Shown piece after piece: positions 8,126 to 17,885 of a stretch of 52,948 bases of DNA (positions within the stretch are counted from its first letter, which is position 1; every line of letters begins with the position of its first letter). Origin of the DNA: Anaerobiospirillum sp. NML120448. Its GTDB lineage: Bacteria > Pseudomonadota > Gammaproteobacteria > Enterobacterales > Succinivibrionaceae. Under the pieces are notes generated by a model. It did no database searches. It was not told the DNA's origin and saw nothing but the letters and a program-made list of their open reading frames with translations. Location: the NCBI RefSeq assembly GCF_023050945.1, contig NZ_JALKIM010000019.1, positions 1 through 52,948 of the forward strand, given 5' to 3'. The translations under genes were made by a program, and so were the position numbers.

Positions 8126-10075
8126 CTACTTTTTTTCCTCAGGCTTTTCATCAGCCTTGGTAAAAAGTTTGCGCGATATAATATCAGATTTAATCATGCT
8201 GATCAAATCATCAATTGACATTGCACCTAAATCTACACCTTTACGGGTACGAACAGCCACTTGACCGTTCTCAGCTTCACGATCACCACATACTAACATG
8301 TAAGGAACATGCATTAAGGTATGTTCACGAATCTTGAATCCTACCTTATCGTTACGGAGATCGGATTGAACACGAATACCAGCCTCATCAAGCTTCTTAG
8401 TAACTTCTTTTACATACTCAACTTGGTTGGAGGTAATGTTCATTACTACGGCCTGAACTGGAGCTAACCAGGTTGGGAAAGCACCAGCAAACTCCTCGGT
8501 TAAGATACCGATAAAGCGCTCTAAAGAGCCAAGCATTGCACGGTGAATCATAACTGGTACGTGCTCTTGGTTATCCTCACCTACATAGTGAGCCTCTAAA
8601 CGCTGAGGTAGTGAGAAGTCGAGCTGAATAGTACCACATTGCCAGGCACGACCTAAAGAGTCATGTAAGGTGAACTCGATCTTTGGACCGTAGAAAGCAC
8701 CCTCACCAGGCTGTAACTCAAACTCTAAGCCATTGGCAGTTAAAGCATCAGCTAAGTCTTTTTCAGACTTATCCCAAATCTCATCAGAGCCAATACGCTT
8801 TTCAGGACGGGTAGAAAGCTTTACGTCAATGTTGTGGAAACCGAAGTTATCATAAACTTCGTAAACCATCTTAATACACTCAGTAACCTCTTGAAGGATC
8901 TGATCTTCGGTAATAAAGATGTGAGCATCATCTTGCTCGAAACCACGTACACGTAATAAACCGTGTAAAGAACCAGAAGGCTCATTACGGTGATCCTTAC
9001 CAAACTCAGCCATACGAATTGGCAAGTCACGGTAAGAACGGGTACGGCTATTAAAGATCTGGATAGCACCAGGGCAGTTCATTGGCTTAATAGCATATTC
9101 ACGGTTTTCAGATGAAGTAGTGAACATGTTCTCAGCATACTTATCCCAGTGGCCAGAACGCTCCCATAAGACACGATCCATAATTTGAGGGGTGTTAACC
9201 TCAATATAGCCGTACTTATGTAACATACCACGCATGTAGTCTTCGACTAAGCGGTAGATGGTCCAACCATCATGGTGCCAGAATACTAAGCCTGGAGCTT
9301 CCTGCTGGAAGTGGAATAAGTCAAGCTTCTTACCTAAAACACGGTGATCACGCTTGGCAGCCTCTTCACGCTTTCTAATGTACTCATTGAGCTCTTCTTT
9401 GCTAGCCCATGCAGTACCGTAAATACGCTGCAACATCTTATTTTTGGAGTCACCACGCCAATAAGCACCAGCAAAGTGGGTAAGCTTAAAGTGAGAGCAG
9501 AATGACATGTGTGGTACGTGAGGGCCACGGCACATATCAGTGTACTCTTCATGGTGATATAAGGCAGGCTTATCTGACTTATCGATATTCTCTTCTAAAA
9601 TTAACTTCTTGTATGGCTCATCACGCTTGGTAAAAGCATCATAAGCACCATTCCAGTCAACTACCTCTTTGATTACCTTGTAATCAGTCTTAGCAAGCTC
9701 ATGCATTCTCTTATCAAGAGCTTCCATGTCTTCGGCAGTTAATTTGTGGTCTAAATCAACATCATAGTAGAAGCCGTTATCCACAACTGGGCCGATAGCC
9801 ATCTTAGTAGCTGGCCATAATTGCTTAATAGCGTGGCCTAATAAGTGAGCACAAGAGTGACGAATGATCTCCAAACCATCTTTATCTTTTGGAGTAACAA
9901 TCTCAACCTTGGCATCATGTGTAACTAAGTCACAAGCATCATGTAATACACCATCGATGCGACCAGCAACACAGTTACGAGCTAAACCAGGGCCGATGCT
10001 TGCAGCAATGTCGGCAATTGATACTGCGGTATCAAACTCTTTGATATCGCCATTAGGTAGAGTAATTTTAGGCAT
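8126..10075 (-). CDS. thrS: Threonyl-tRNA synthetase
   Basis: A class II synthetase that charges tRNA-Thr and edits Ser-tRNA-Thr. The 649-residue protein has the full set of domains: an N-terminal TGS domain (about 1-61), an editing domain with [10 protein letters not shown] and the matching YTDMCRGPH zinc/editing motif, the class II catalytic core (motif 2 within [20 protein letters not shown]; motif 3 region [20 protein letters not shown]) and the C-terminal anticodon-binding domain (from about residue 540). It is the first gene of the thrS-infC-rpmI-rplT cluster. A tRNA-like hairpin lies just upstream of its start, and AGAGGA sits upstream of that hairpin, which suggests E. coli-type translational autoregulation. 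Confidence 0.97.
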   Translation of the reverse strand: MPKITLPNGDIKEFDTAVSIADIAASIGPGLARNCVAGRIDGVLHDACDLVTHDAKVEIVTPKDKDGLEIIRHSCAHLLGHAIKQLWPATKMAIGPVVDNGFYYDVDLDHKLTAEDMEALDKRMHELAKTDYKVIKEVVDWNGAYDAFTKRDEPYKKLILEENIDKSDKPALYHHEEYTDMCRGPHVPHMSFCSHFKLTHFAGAYWRGDSKNKMLQRIYGTAWASKEELNEYIRKREEAAKRDHRVLGKKLDLFHFQQEAPGLVFWHHDGWTIYRLVEDYMRGMLHKYGYIEVNTPQIMDRVLWERSGHWDKYAENMFTTSSENREYAIKPMNCPGAIQIFNSRTRSYRDLPIRMAEFGKDHRNEPSGSLHGLLRVRGFEQDDAHIFITEDQILQEVTECIKMVYEVYDNFGFHNIDVKLSTRPEKRIGSDEIWDKSEKDLADALTANGLEFELQPGEGAFYGPKIEFTLHDSLGRAWQCGTIQLDFSLPQRLEAHYVGEDNQEHVPVMIHRAMLGSLERFIGILTEEFAGAFPTWLAPVQAVVMNITSNQVEYVKEVTKKLDEAGIRVQSDLRNDKVGFKIREHTLMHVPYMLVCGDREAENGQVAVRTRKGVDLGAMSIDDLISMIKSDIISRKLFTKADEKPEEKK

Positions 10076-10089
10076 AATTCAAAACCAAC

Positions 10090-10106
10090 GGTGCCAACGA
10101 TGCACC
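10090..10106 (-). promoter_or_regulatory. tRNA-Thr anticodon-arm mimic upstream of thrS
   Basis: The thrS leader, read on the minus strand, contains GGTGC-ATCGTTG-GCACC: a 5-bp stem with a 7-nt loop. In the loop, U occupies the position of U33 and CGU occupies positions 34-36, which is a threonine anticodon. In E. coli, ThrRS represses its own mRNA by binding such a mimic just upstream of the start (operator domain 2). Here the loop lies about 20-24 nt before the ATG, between AGAGGA and the start codon, so bound ThrRS could block ribosomes. The structure is seen directly; the function is inferred. Confidence 0.7.
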
Positions 10107-10292
10107 TTGAGGTCCTCTAAAAAAATAAAACAAAGATTGCATCGCAACTATGCGCAAACTAACTCGTCAGCACTGTCCTGTGCGAAGCCATCGAATGCAC
10201 AGTATACGCTCTTGGAGTATGCTTTGCACTACAATATAAGCACTTTGTTTAGCCTCAAACTAATTTTTTGTTAAAAAAATATAAAATTACAC

Positions 10293-10321
10293 TTGCCAAG
10301 GCTAAAACTGGCCGCTATAAT
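10293..10321 (+). promoter_or_regulatory. Promoter of tRNA-Val
   Basis: A sigma-70 promoter: -35 TTGCCA (10293-10298), 17-bp spacer, perfect -10 TATAAT (10316-10321), then GCAC. It ends 22 bp before the mature tRNA, a typical strong tRNA promoter geometry. Confidence 0.88.
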
Positions 10322-10343
10322 GCACAGCGTTCGACAGAACAAT

Positions 10344-10421
10344 GCGCCTTTAGCTCAGCTTGGTTAGAGCATCACCTTGACATGGTGGGGGTCGGTGGTT
10401 CGAGTCCACTAAGGCGCACCA
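10344..10421 (+). tRNA. tRNA-Val (GAC)
   Basis: A complete cloverleaf with a 7-bp acceptor stem GCGCCTT/AAGGCGC, D arm GCTCAGCTTGGTTAGAGC, anticodon stem TCACC/GGTGG with loop TTGACAT (anticodon GAC at 10379-10381), a T arm with TTCGAGT, and an encoded CCA. GAC reads the valine codons GUC/GUU. The gene stands alone between its own promoter and terminator. Confidence 0.97.
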
Positions 10422-10426
10422 TTTAC

Positions 10427-10451
10427 AATCAGCACTACGCTGATTTTTTTA
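10427..10451 (+). terminator. tRNA-Val terminator
   Basis: A 7-bp stem AATCAGC / GCTGATT (10427-10433 / 10439-10445) with a 5-nt loop, followed by T residues, six bases after the CCA end. Confidence 0.88.
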
Positions 10452-10577
10452 TTTATATCCGTTGTATCTATAGAAACTTCACCTTACCTATTTCTTTTCC
10501 CGCCTCAACTTAATAAGATTATTACTACCTACCAAATTAATTTGCTTATTTTTATCAGTTTTTCTTAAAGGTCAGCC

Positions 10578-10661
10578 ATGCTCAAGTTTTTTACTTACTT
10601 ATTTTTAGGCCTAATTATCTTAGCTACTGTTGCTACTATAGCCATGCTTTATATGGCCTAA
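10578..10661 (+). CDS. Possible 27-residue membrane peptide
   Basis: ATG at 10578 follows AAAGG with normal spacing and opens a frame reading MLKFFTYLFLGL, IILATVATIAM and LYMA before TAA. It is a single hydrophobic helix with a Lys at residue 3, typical of small inner-membrane proteins. The gene has its own space between the tRNA-Val terminator and the next gene. No family is recognised. The Shine-Dalgarno and clean transmembrane pattern support it, but an ORF this short can arise by chance. Confidence 0.45.
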   Translation: MLKFFTYLFLGLIILATVATIAMLYMA

Positions 10662-10850
10662 TCATTATTTTACCTAGATCTTTTAACAACCATAGGGCTC
10701 TTTATTTTCTGTAATTACTAAAATTACAAAAAAATGTGAGCGCCTTAATACGAATACAATTTGCTAATTTAAAACTAATTTGCTTGTGTTATGCTCTAAC
10801 CTAATAAATGTTTAGTTAGTCCTTAGTCCTATTTTTTTTAGGTTTGCACA

Positions 10851-11498
10851 ATGTTAAAGAAAACTTTAATTGCCTCCGCTATCACCGTATCTTTTGCTTT
10901 AAGCGCTCAGGGTGTACAGGCTAATCCAATCACCAATTTTGTTAATGGTTTAGTTAATGATGTTGCATCTGTTCAGCTAGATGCTCGTCGTGGTGGCGCT
11001 CGCCGTGCAGCCCCACGTGCAACTCCACGAGCCACAACCTCAACTCGTAAAGCTGCTACCCCAACTCGTACTACCGATAACAAGACCGCAGCCAATAACA
11101 ACACTGCTACTAATAACAATACCGCTAACCGTAATGCTCAGCCTCAACAGGCTCAAGCTGGCGCTCCAGCTGCAGCTCCAGGCGGTATGGGCATGGGCGG
11201 CTCTTTCTTAAGCTCCCTAGCAGGCGCTGGCGCTGGTGTGTTATTAGCTAATATGTTATTAAGCCCATCTGCTGCCGCTGCTCAAGGCACTGAGGTTGCT
11301 ACCCCAGATATGCTTTCTGACACCCAGATTGATGAGTGCTTAACTCAAATTAAGACTGACTTAGAGGATGCTAAGCAACGTTTATCAGAGGCTGCCCCAG
11401 AGGAGCAAGCCGCTATTCGTGATCAAATCTCTAAGATGAACGAGCTTCAAATCACTTTATTAAATGAGCAATTAAACCGTCTCCAAAAGGGTGCTTAA
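10851..11498 (+). CDS. Exported Arg/Asn-rich low-complexity protein
   Basis: An unrecognised 215-residue protein. It has a Sec signal peptide (MLKKTLIASAITVSFALSAQ, cleavage probably after VQA at about residue 24), then a basic RRGGARRAAPRATPRATT segment, and a Thr/Asn-rich spacer of NNNTA repeats. A Gly/Ala-rich hydrophobic stretch follows (GGSFLSSLAGAGAGVLLANMLL, about residues 120-141), and finally an acidic, probably helical tail of ~65 residues (DECLTQIKTDLEDAKQRL; ISKMNELQITLLNEQL) that may form a coiled coil. The Gly-rich hydrophobic block recalls the region before the domain in exported Tim44-like proteins, but that domain is absent. It is monocistronic and probably periplasmic or tethered to the membrane. 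Function unknown. Confidence 0.8.
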   Translation: MLKKTLIASAITVSFALSAQGVQANPITNFVNGLVNDVASVQLDARRGGARRAAPRATPRATTSTRKAATPTRTTDNKTAANNNTATNNNTANRNAQPQQAQAGAPAAAPGGMGMGGSFLSSLAGAGAGVLLANMLLSPSAAAAQGTEVATPDMLSDTQIDECLTQIKTDLEDAKQRLSEAAPEEQAAIRDQISKMNELQITLLNEQLNRLQKGA

Positions 11499-11524
11499 TT
11501 AGCTTTTACTAAATTGAACTAATT

Positions 11525-11557
11525 AAGGCCATCTTAGCTTGCTAAGATGGCCTTTTT
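11525..11557 (+). terminator. Terminator of the exported-protein gene
   Basis: A perfect 14-bp stem AAGGCCATCTTAGC / GCTAAGATGGCCTT with a 2-base apex, followed by T residues. Confidence 0.92.
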
Positions 11558-11564
11558 AATTAAT

Positions 11565-11605
11565 AAAAAAAGAGAGTCTGCATTGCAAAGTACAGACTCT
11601 CTTTT
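11565..11605 (-). terminator. purF operon terminator
   Basis: On the minus strand AAAAGAGAGTCTG pairs with CAGACTCTCTTTT around a 12-nt loop, followed by T residues. It lies directly beside the forward terminator of the convergent gene. Confidence 0.9.
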
Positions 11606-11631
11606 GTTTTTTTAATAACTAACTAGTTTCG

Positions 11632-13149
11632 TTAGATATTGTATATTTCTAAGCTTTCATTAGAATCTTTCCAAGCCTTATCAGCTTTAGCGTCGTCTGA
11701 GCGCTGCTGATCTAAGAAAGCAAAATATTCCTCATCCACACCTGGAGTAATGTAGTGGCCAGTAAATACTGACTCCTCAAAGTCAGTAAGCTGAGGGTTT
11801 TGCTCACGTACGGCATCTTCTAAGTCCTTGAGATCTTGATAGATCAAGGCATCAGCGCCGATAAGCTCACAAATCTCTTCATTGCTGCGACCATAAGCAA
11901 TTAACTCTTTAACGGTAGGCATATCAATGCCATAAACGTTAGCATAGCGAACCTCAGGAGCTGCTGATGCAAAGTAAACAGCCTGAGCGCCAGCCTCTTT
12001 AGCCATATCAACAATCTGACCAGAGGTAGTACCACGAACAATAGAGTCATCAACTAATAATACTCTCTTGCCCTTAAACTCTGCTGGAATAGGATTGAGC
12101 TTATTGCGTACTGACTTTTTACGTTGCTTTTGACCAGGCATAATGAAGGTACGGCCAATGTAACGATTCTTAACAAAGCCCTGGCGGTAAGGAACACCTA
12201 AGATACGTGCGATTTGTACAGCAATATCACTGGAGGTCTCAGGAATTGGAATAACCACATCAATATTTAAATGGCTGTACTCACGCTTAATCTTTTCAGC
12301 AAGCTTAGTACCCATGGATACACGAGCAGCATAAACACTCACACCATTCATTACAGAATCTGGACGAGCAAAATATACATACTCGAAAATGCAAGGTTGT
12401 AACTTAGTAGAGCTTGCACACATATCACTGTGAAGATTGCCATTCTTATCAATAAAGATAGCCTCACCAGGAGCAACGTCACGTACTAACTCAAAGCCAC
12501 AAATAGATAAGGCAACAGACTCAGATGCAACCATGTACTCATCTTTGCCATTCTCATCTTTTCTGTGACCTAAAACTAAAGGACGAATACCAAAAGGATC
12601 ACGGAAAGCAACTAAGCCTACGCCAATAATCAAGGAAACTACAGCATAACCACCGCTAATATCCTCATTAACACCACGAATAGCGTTAAAGATATCATCA
12701 GCAGTTGGGAAACGTTGATAATTGGTAATGGTTTGTAAGCGCCAGGCAAAGATATTTAAAAGGATTTCACTATCAGAGCTGGTATTTACATGGCGGAAGA
12801 TGCTCTCGCACTTCTGCTTTAAGGCTCTAGAGTTGGTAAGATTGCCATTATGAGCAAGAGCAATACCAAATGGAGAGTTGACATAGAAAGGCTGAGCTTC
12901 GGCAGCAGAGGATGAGCCTGCTGTTGGATAGCGACAATGGCCAATGCCAATGTTGCCTTTTAATCTCATCATGTGCTTTTGCTGGAACACTTCACTAACT
13001 AATCCGTTAGCTTTTCTTTGTCTGAAATTACCCTCATCAAGGGTAATAATTCCAGCTGCATCCTGACCACGATGCTGTAGCACAGTTAAAGCATCGTACA
13101 AGGATAAATTTACTGGTGAGTTGGCAACAATGCCCACTACTCCGCACAT
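11632..13149 (-). CDS. purF: Amidophosphoribosyltransferase
   Basis: Catalyses the first committed step of purine synthesis: PRPP plus glutamine to phosphoribosylamine. It has 505 residues, the same as E. coli PurF. The N-terminal Ntn glutaminase domain begins MCGVVGIV, so Cys2 becomes the nucleophile, and includes GHCRYPTAG. The C-terminal phosphoribosyltransferase domain carries the PRPP loop [17 protein letters not shown] and the preceding [14 protein letters not shown] segment. It begins one base after the cvpA stop and is the last gene of serS-cvpA-purF. cvpA-purF is a conserved pair; its attachment to serS differs from E. coli. Confidence 0.97.
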   Translation of the reverse strand: MCGVVGIVANSPVNLSLYDALTVLQHRGQDAAGIITLDEGNFRQRKANGLVSEVFQQKHMMRLKGNIGIGHCRYPTAGSSSAAEAQPFYVNSPFGIALAHNGNLTNSRALKQKCESIFRHVNTSSDSEILLNIFAWRLQTITNYQRFPTADDIFNAIRGVNEDISGGYAVVSLIIGVGLVAFRDPFGIRPLVLGHRKDENGKDEYMVASESVALSICGFELVRDVAPGEAIFIDKNGNLHSDMCASSTKLQPCIFEYVYFARPDSVMNGVSVYAARVSMGTKLAEKIKREYSHLNIDVVIPIPETSSDIAVQIARILGVPYRQGFVKNRYIGRTFIMPGQKQRKKSVRNKLNPIPAEFKGKRVLLVDDSIVRGTTSGQIVDMAKEAGAQAVYFASAAPEVRYANVYGIDMPTVKELIAYGRSNEEICELIGADALIYQDLKDLEDAVREQNPQLTDFEESVFTGHYITPGVDEEYFAFLDQQRSDDAKADKAWKDSNESLEIYNI

Positions 13150-13150
13150 A

Positions 13151-13668
13151 CTAGGCTCCTACGTTGAGGTCTAAATCTTCTGGGGTGGTTGGTCCATGTA
13201 CAAAGAACCAATCTACAATACGTTGCAATTCTGGAATAAATACCGAGTCTCGATAGAAAGGAGAATCAGCAACGAAACTTAGAATATGGAGCTTAAAGCC
13301 AATTTGCATTAAGGCTAAGATCACACAAACTATTAGTACGCCTCGCAATATGCCAAAGACCATACCAAGTAAACGATCTGTTCCTGACAGACCTACTTTA
13401 TTTACTATAGAGGTAATGAGCATACCGCAAATGCCAACTACAACAATGGTGGCTATAAAAAGAATTACACAAGCAACGGACTTTCGGACAATCTCGTCTG
13501 ATAAAAAGGTGAGTTTTACCGATAAAAGCTCATAGTATTTACTAGAGACAATAAAGGCACTCACCCATGCTATCACTGAAATGACCTCTTTTATAAATCC
13601 ACGAAATAAAGAGAGGACACCAGAAAGGATAACTACAGCGAGAATCAATATATCTGCTGTAGCTAACA

Positions 13669-13669
<1 letters not shown>
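13151..13669 (-). CDS. cvpA: CvpA family inner-membrane protein
   Basis: A 172-residue membrane protein named for its role in colicin V production and linked to envelope stress tolerance. It has four hydrophobic segments: near residues 5-22, 28-45, 62-88 and 100-122. [14 protein letters not shown] and the Gly-rich [15 protein letters not shown] are typical family motifs. The N-terminus is [19 protein letters not shown]. Its ATG overlaps the serS stop (TAATG) and its stop is one base from purF, so the three genes should be translated from one message. The mechanism is unknown in the family. Confidence 0.93.
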
Positions 13670-14988
<1,319 letters not shown>

Positions 14989-15129
14989 CTAAAACAAAAA
15001 AGCAAAGACAAGAATTACTAACTACCGTAAATTAAAAAGAGCTATTTTAGCGCAGCAATTTTTAATTTATGACAGTCAGAAATAATCAAATATTAGAAAG
15101 CTTTTTTTAAGCATCTTTCTTGTCATGAC

Positions 15130-15160
15130 AAATTCTAAATTTTAACACGAATTAGAATTT
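15130..15160. repeat. Inverted repeat between rarA and serS
   Basis: A perfect 9-bp inverted repeat AAATTCTAA / TTAGAATTT around a 13-nt loop in the 291-bp gap upstream of serS. It could be a leader hairpin or a weak terminator after rarA. No gene is visible in the gap. Confidence 0.5.
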
Positions 15161-15261
15161 AAGCCTAAAAGAGTTGCGCTCAATCATTAAAGGTAAGCAG
15201 AAAAATCTAACAACTAAATGAAAAAACGGCAAAAAAGTTGCGCTAATTTTAGCGCTAAAGA

Positions 15262-16860
15262 CTAATGATGGCTATTAGTATCGCTCTCATCAAACAAATC
15301 TGGATTATAGCGCTGCAATTGCTCTTGCATTCTCTTAGCATGTTCAGCATCGTAGCGCTGCTCTGATGCAGGAGCGATAGCGTCAAGCTGTTTTAAATAT
15401 TGCATGCGTTTTAATAAATAGTCCTCAAAGCCACGATTAGAAGGCTGATAATAACTACGTCCATGCAATTCCTCTGGTAAAAAGCACTCACCTGGGGCAT
15501 AACCTAAAGGATAATCATGGGCATAACGATAGCCATTATGATAGCCCAGTTCCTCCATTAACTTGGTAGGAGCATTACGTATATATAAAGGCACCTCAAA
15601 AGAAGGTAGCTTACTAGCATCAGATCGGGCTTTACCAAAAGCAGTATAAAGATGGTTACTCTTAGGAGCTAAAGCCATATAAACAGCTGCTTGAGCAATA
15701 GCTCTTTGCCCCTCAGTCTCACCTACTCTAGTAAAAATATCCCAGGCATTTAAACCAATTTGCATAGCCTGAGGATCTGCAAGACCTATATCTTCAGTGG
15801 CAATAGCTAATAAGCGGCGTGCTACATATAAAGGCTCACCACCAGCCTCTAAAATACGGGCATACCAATATAAGGCCGCATCAGGATCTGAGCCTCGTAC
15901 TGATTTATGAAAGGCTGAAATCAAATCGTAATAAGCATCTCCACCCTTGTCATAACTAATTAAACGCCTACCAGCAACTGCACCTACCATAGCAAAGGTA
16001 ATTACTTTGCGACCATCTGGTAGAGGAGCTGCATCGTCAGAGAGCATTTCTAAAGTAGTTAGCAAATGGCGGGCATCACCATCGGATAATTCTTTTAAAG
16101 CCGCCCTAACCCTATCATCAAAGGTTAAATTTAAAGAGGCCAAGCCCCTTGGGCTGGTCAGAGCACAATCAATAAGTTGGTCTAACTCTTCATTATTGAG
16201 CTTTTTTAATACATAAACACGGGCACGAGATAAGAGTGCAGAGTTAACCTGAAAGGATGGATTTTCTGTAGTGGCACCAATAAAAATTACTGTGCCATTT
16301 TCAATATAAGGCAAAAAGGCATCTTGCTGAGCCTTATTAAAGCGGTGAACCTCATCAACGAAGAGAATGGTTCTAACATTATGACGACGGCGCTCTTTAG
16401 CTCTTTCAATAGCCTCTCTAATATCTTTGATGCCACTTGCCACTGCCGAAATTTGTTCTAATTTAGCATTGGTGCTTTTAGCAATAATAAAGGCTAGAGT
16501 TGTTTTACCAACTCCAGGAGGGCCCCATAGGATCATGGAGTAGCACTGACCACGCTCTAGTGCCTGACGCAATGGCTTGCCAGGGCCTAATAAATGACTT
16601 TGACCAATATATTCTTGTAAATTGCGTGGACGCAGACGGGCAGCTAATGGCGCAAAAGGATCTTCATCAGCCCTATCGTCAACTAAATTATTAACGCCCG
16701 CACCAGTGCTGGCAAAGCCAGCGCTAGCGCTGCTAGTGCCAGTGCTCGTGCTAGCGCTGCTAGCACTCACCACCTCTTGAGCCTCATCATTATTGTTAAG
16801 CTCTGAGCTGTTATCACTAAACTCCCAGTCAACAAATAATGAGCCTTGTCTGCTATCCAT
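15262..16860 (-). CDS. rarA: Replication-associated recombination protein RarA (MgsA)
   Basis: A clamp-loader-like AAA+ ATPase acting at stalled replication forks. Walker A is GPPGVGKTT (113-121) and Walker B is ILFVDEVHRF (D169/E170). Sensor 1 is in GATTENPSFQ, and the MgsA C-terminal tetramerisation region follows (from about residue 320: DPDAALYWYARILEAGGEP). At 532 residues it is longer than E. coli RarA (447). The N-terminus adds QGSLF (5-9), which resembles a beta-clamp binding pentapeptide, then a Ser/Ala/Thr-rich linker (about 29-58), and the C-terminus is extended. It lies downstream of ftsK and lolA and upstream of serS, as in E. coli. Confidence 0.94.
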   Translation of the reverse strand: MDSRQGSLFVDWEFSDNSSELNNNDEAQEVVSASSASTSTGTSSASAGFASTGAGVNNLVDDRADEDPFAPLAARLRPRNLQEYIGQSHLLGPGKPLRQALERGQCYSMILWGPPGVGKTTLAFIIAKSTNAKLEQISAVASGIKDIREAIERAKERRRHNVRTILFVDEVHRFNKAQQDAFLPYIENGTVIFIGATTENPSFQVNSALLSRARVYVLKKLNNEELDQLIDCALTSPRGLASLNLTFDDRVRAALKELSDGDARHLLTTLEMLSDDAAPLPDGRKVITFAMVGAVAGRRLISYDKGGDAYYDLISAFHKSVRGSDPDAALYWYARILEAGGEPLYVARRLLAIATEDIGLADPQAMQIGLNAWDIFTRVGETEGQRAIAQAAVYMALAPKSNHLYTAFGKARSDASKLPSFEVPLYIRNAPTKLMEELGYHNGYRYAHDYPLGYAPGECFLPEELHGRSYYQPSNRGFEDYLLKRMQYLKQLDAIAPASEQRYDAEHAKRMQEQLQRYNPDLFDESDTNSHH

Positions 16861-16994
16861 AATAAATCCTATAAGAAACAGCTCACCGCCCCATCAGGAC
16901 TTACAGCCCCCAGCACTGCAAAGCACCAAGGACTGCCATACAGCCCCAGGTCATGCTATCTCAGGCCAAAAGGCTCAGTCCAGAAGGAGCGACC

Positions 16995-17711
16995 TTACTG
17001 GCGTTGATCATCAATTTCAACATCATTAGGTAGACGATAGTCAAAACTATCTTTAGCTACTTTATTCTTTTGATTGGTAAATAAGTAGAAATTAGTATTG
17101 CCATCATCCATACGGATTGATAGAGAGTCGATAGCCTTTATATAGGTATTATCATCCTCAAAACGATGGTCAATAAAAGAAATAGTAATACTCTTAAAGT
17201 CTTTTGATGCTTTAGGTATGAGAGTAAAACGCTGACGATCACGGGACACATAATAATCGTCCCATTTATGAGGGTCACTGCCAGTTAGCAGCATTAAAGG
17301 ATTAGTACCCAAACTATCTATAGAGTAAATTGATACTTGATTAACAATAGAGTCATAGTAGTAGATATCATGGTCTTTAGTATAAAGCGCAGTCTCATCT
17401 GGAATTTTAGTATGTATCATAAACATATTAGGATGAGAGATATAAATCTTACCGCGGGATTCACTAAGCAAAGTATTATCGCTATCTGACAACTGCTGTT
17501 TGAAATTAGCAGTGAATTGCGGCATTGCACTAATTAACTCTTGCAGAGCCTTTTTATTAGCTTGCTGATCTTCACTTATGTTCTCTTTATTTATAGGAAC
17601 CAGATCATTAATGTTAACTTGCTTTTGAGCGTAAGATTGTCCTGCAATTAATCCCAAAGAAAGAACTAGTGCATAGCATGAAAACTTAGCAGCAAAATTA
17701 AGAGAAGCCAT
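16995..17711 (-). CDS. lolA: Outer-membrane lipoprotein carrier protein LolA
   Basis: A periplasmic chaperone that takes lipoproteins from LolCDE and carries them to the outer membrane. The 238-residue protein has a Sec signal peptide (hydrophobic core ALVLSLGLIAG, cleavage probably after QSYA, about residue 28), then the LolA fold: FTANFKQQLSDSD, GKIYISHPNMFMIHTKIPDE and ALYTKDHDIYYYDSIVNQVSIY. It is about 35 residues longer than E. coli LolA, mostly in the segment before the domain (residues 29-60). Sequence is divergent, but the position between ftsK and rarA is diagnostic. An exported lipoprotein (LacZ) in this window would be a client if it goes to the outer membrane. Confidence 0.9.
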   Translation of the reverse strand: MASLNFAAKFSCYALVLSLGLIAGQSYAQKQVNINDLVPINKENISEDQQANKKALQELISAMPQFTANFKQQLSDSDNTLLSESRGKIYISHPNMFMIHTKIPDETALYTKDHDIYYYDSIVNQVSIYSIDSLGTNPLMLLTGSDPHKWDDYYVSRDRQRFTLIPKASKDFKSITISFIDHRFEDDNTYIKAIDSLSIRMDDGNTNFYLFTNQKNKVAKDSFDYRLPNDVEIDDQRQ

Positions 17712-17829
17712 AGCAAAAAAACTCCTGATTACCCTAAAAGATTAGCCTTATTTTACAAGTCTTTTTACCTACATCATAGCGAAACATACTTTAACTAAAA
17801 TTAGGTACTAAGCTATGTCAACTACAATA

Positions 17830-17863
17830 AATAAGGCCCAAGGATCACTCCTTAGGCCTTATT
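17830..17863 (-). terminator. ftsK terminator
   Basis: A 15-bp stem with one mismatch (AATAAGGCCCAAGGA / TCCTTAGGCCTTATT) and a 4-nt loop, followed on the minus strand by a T-rich but interrupted tract. It may only attenuate read-through into lolA. Confidence 0.65.
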
Positions 17864-17885
17864 GGTGAGCTTTTAGCTTAGATCT

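Noticed and set aside
9864-10274. 136-codon + frame near the thrS start
   Set aside because: It is antisense to thrS and covers the tRNA-like leader. No codon bias, start site or family supports it.
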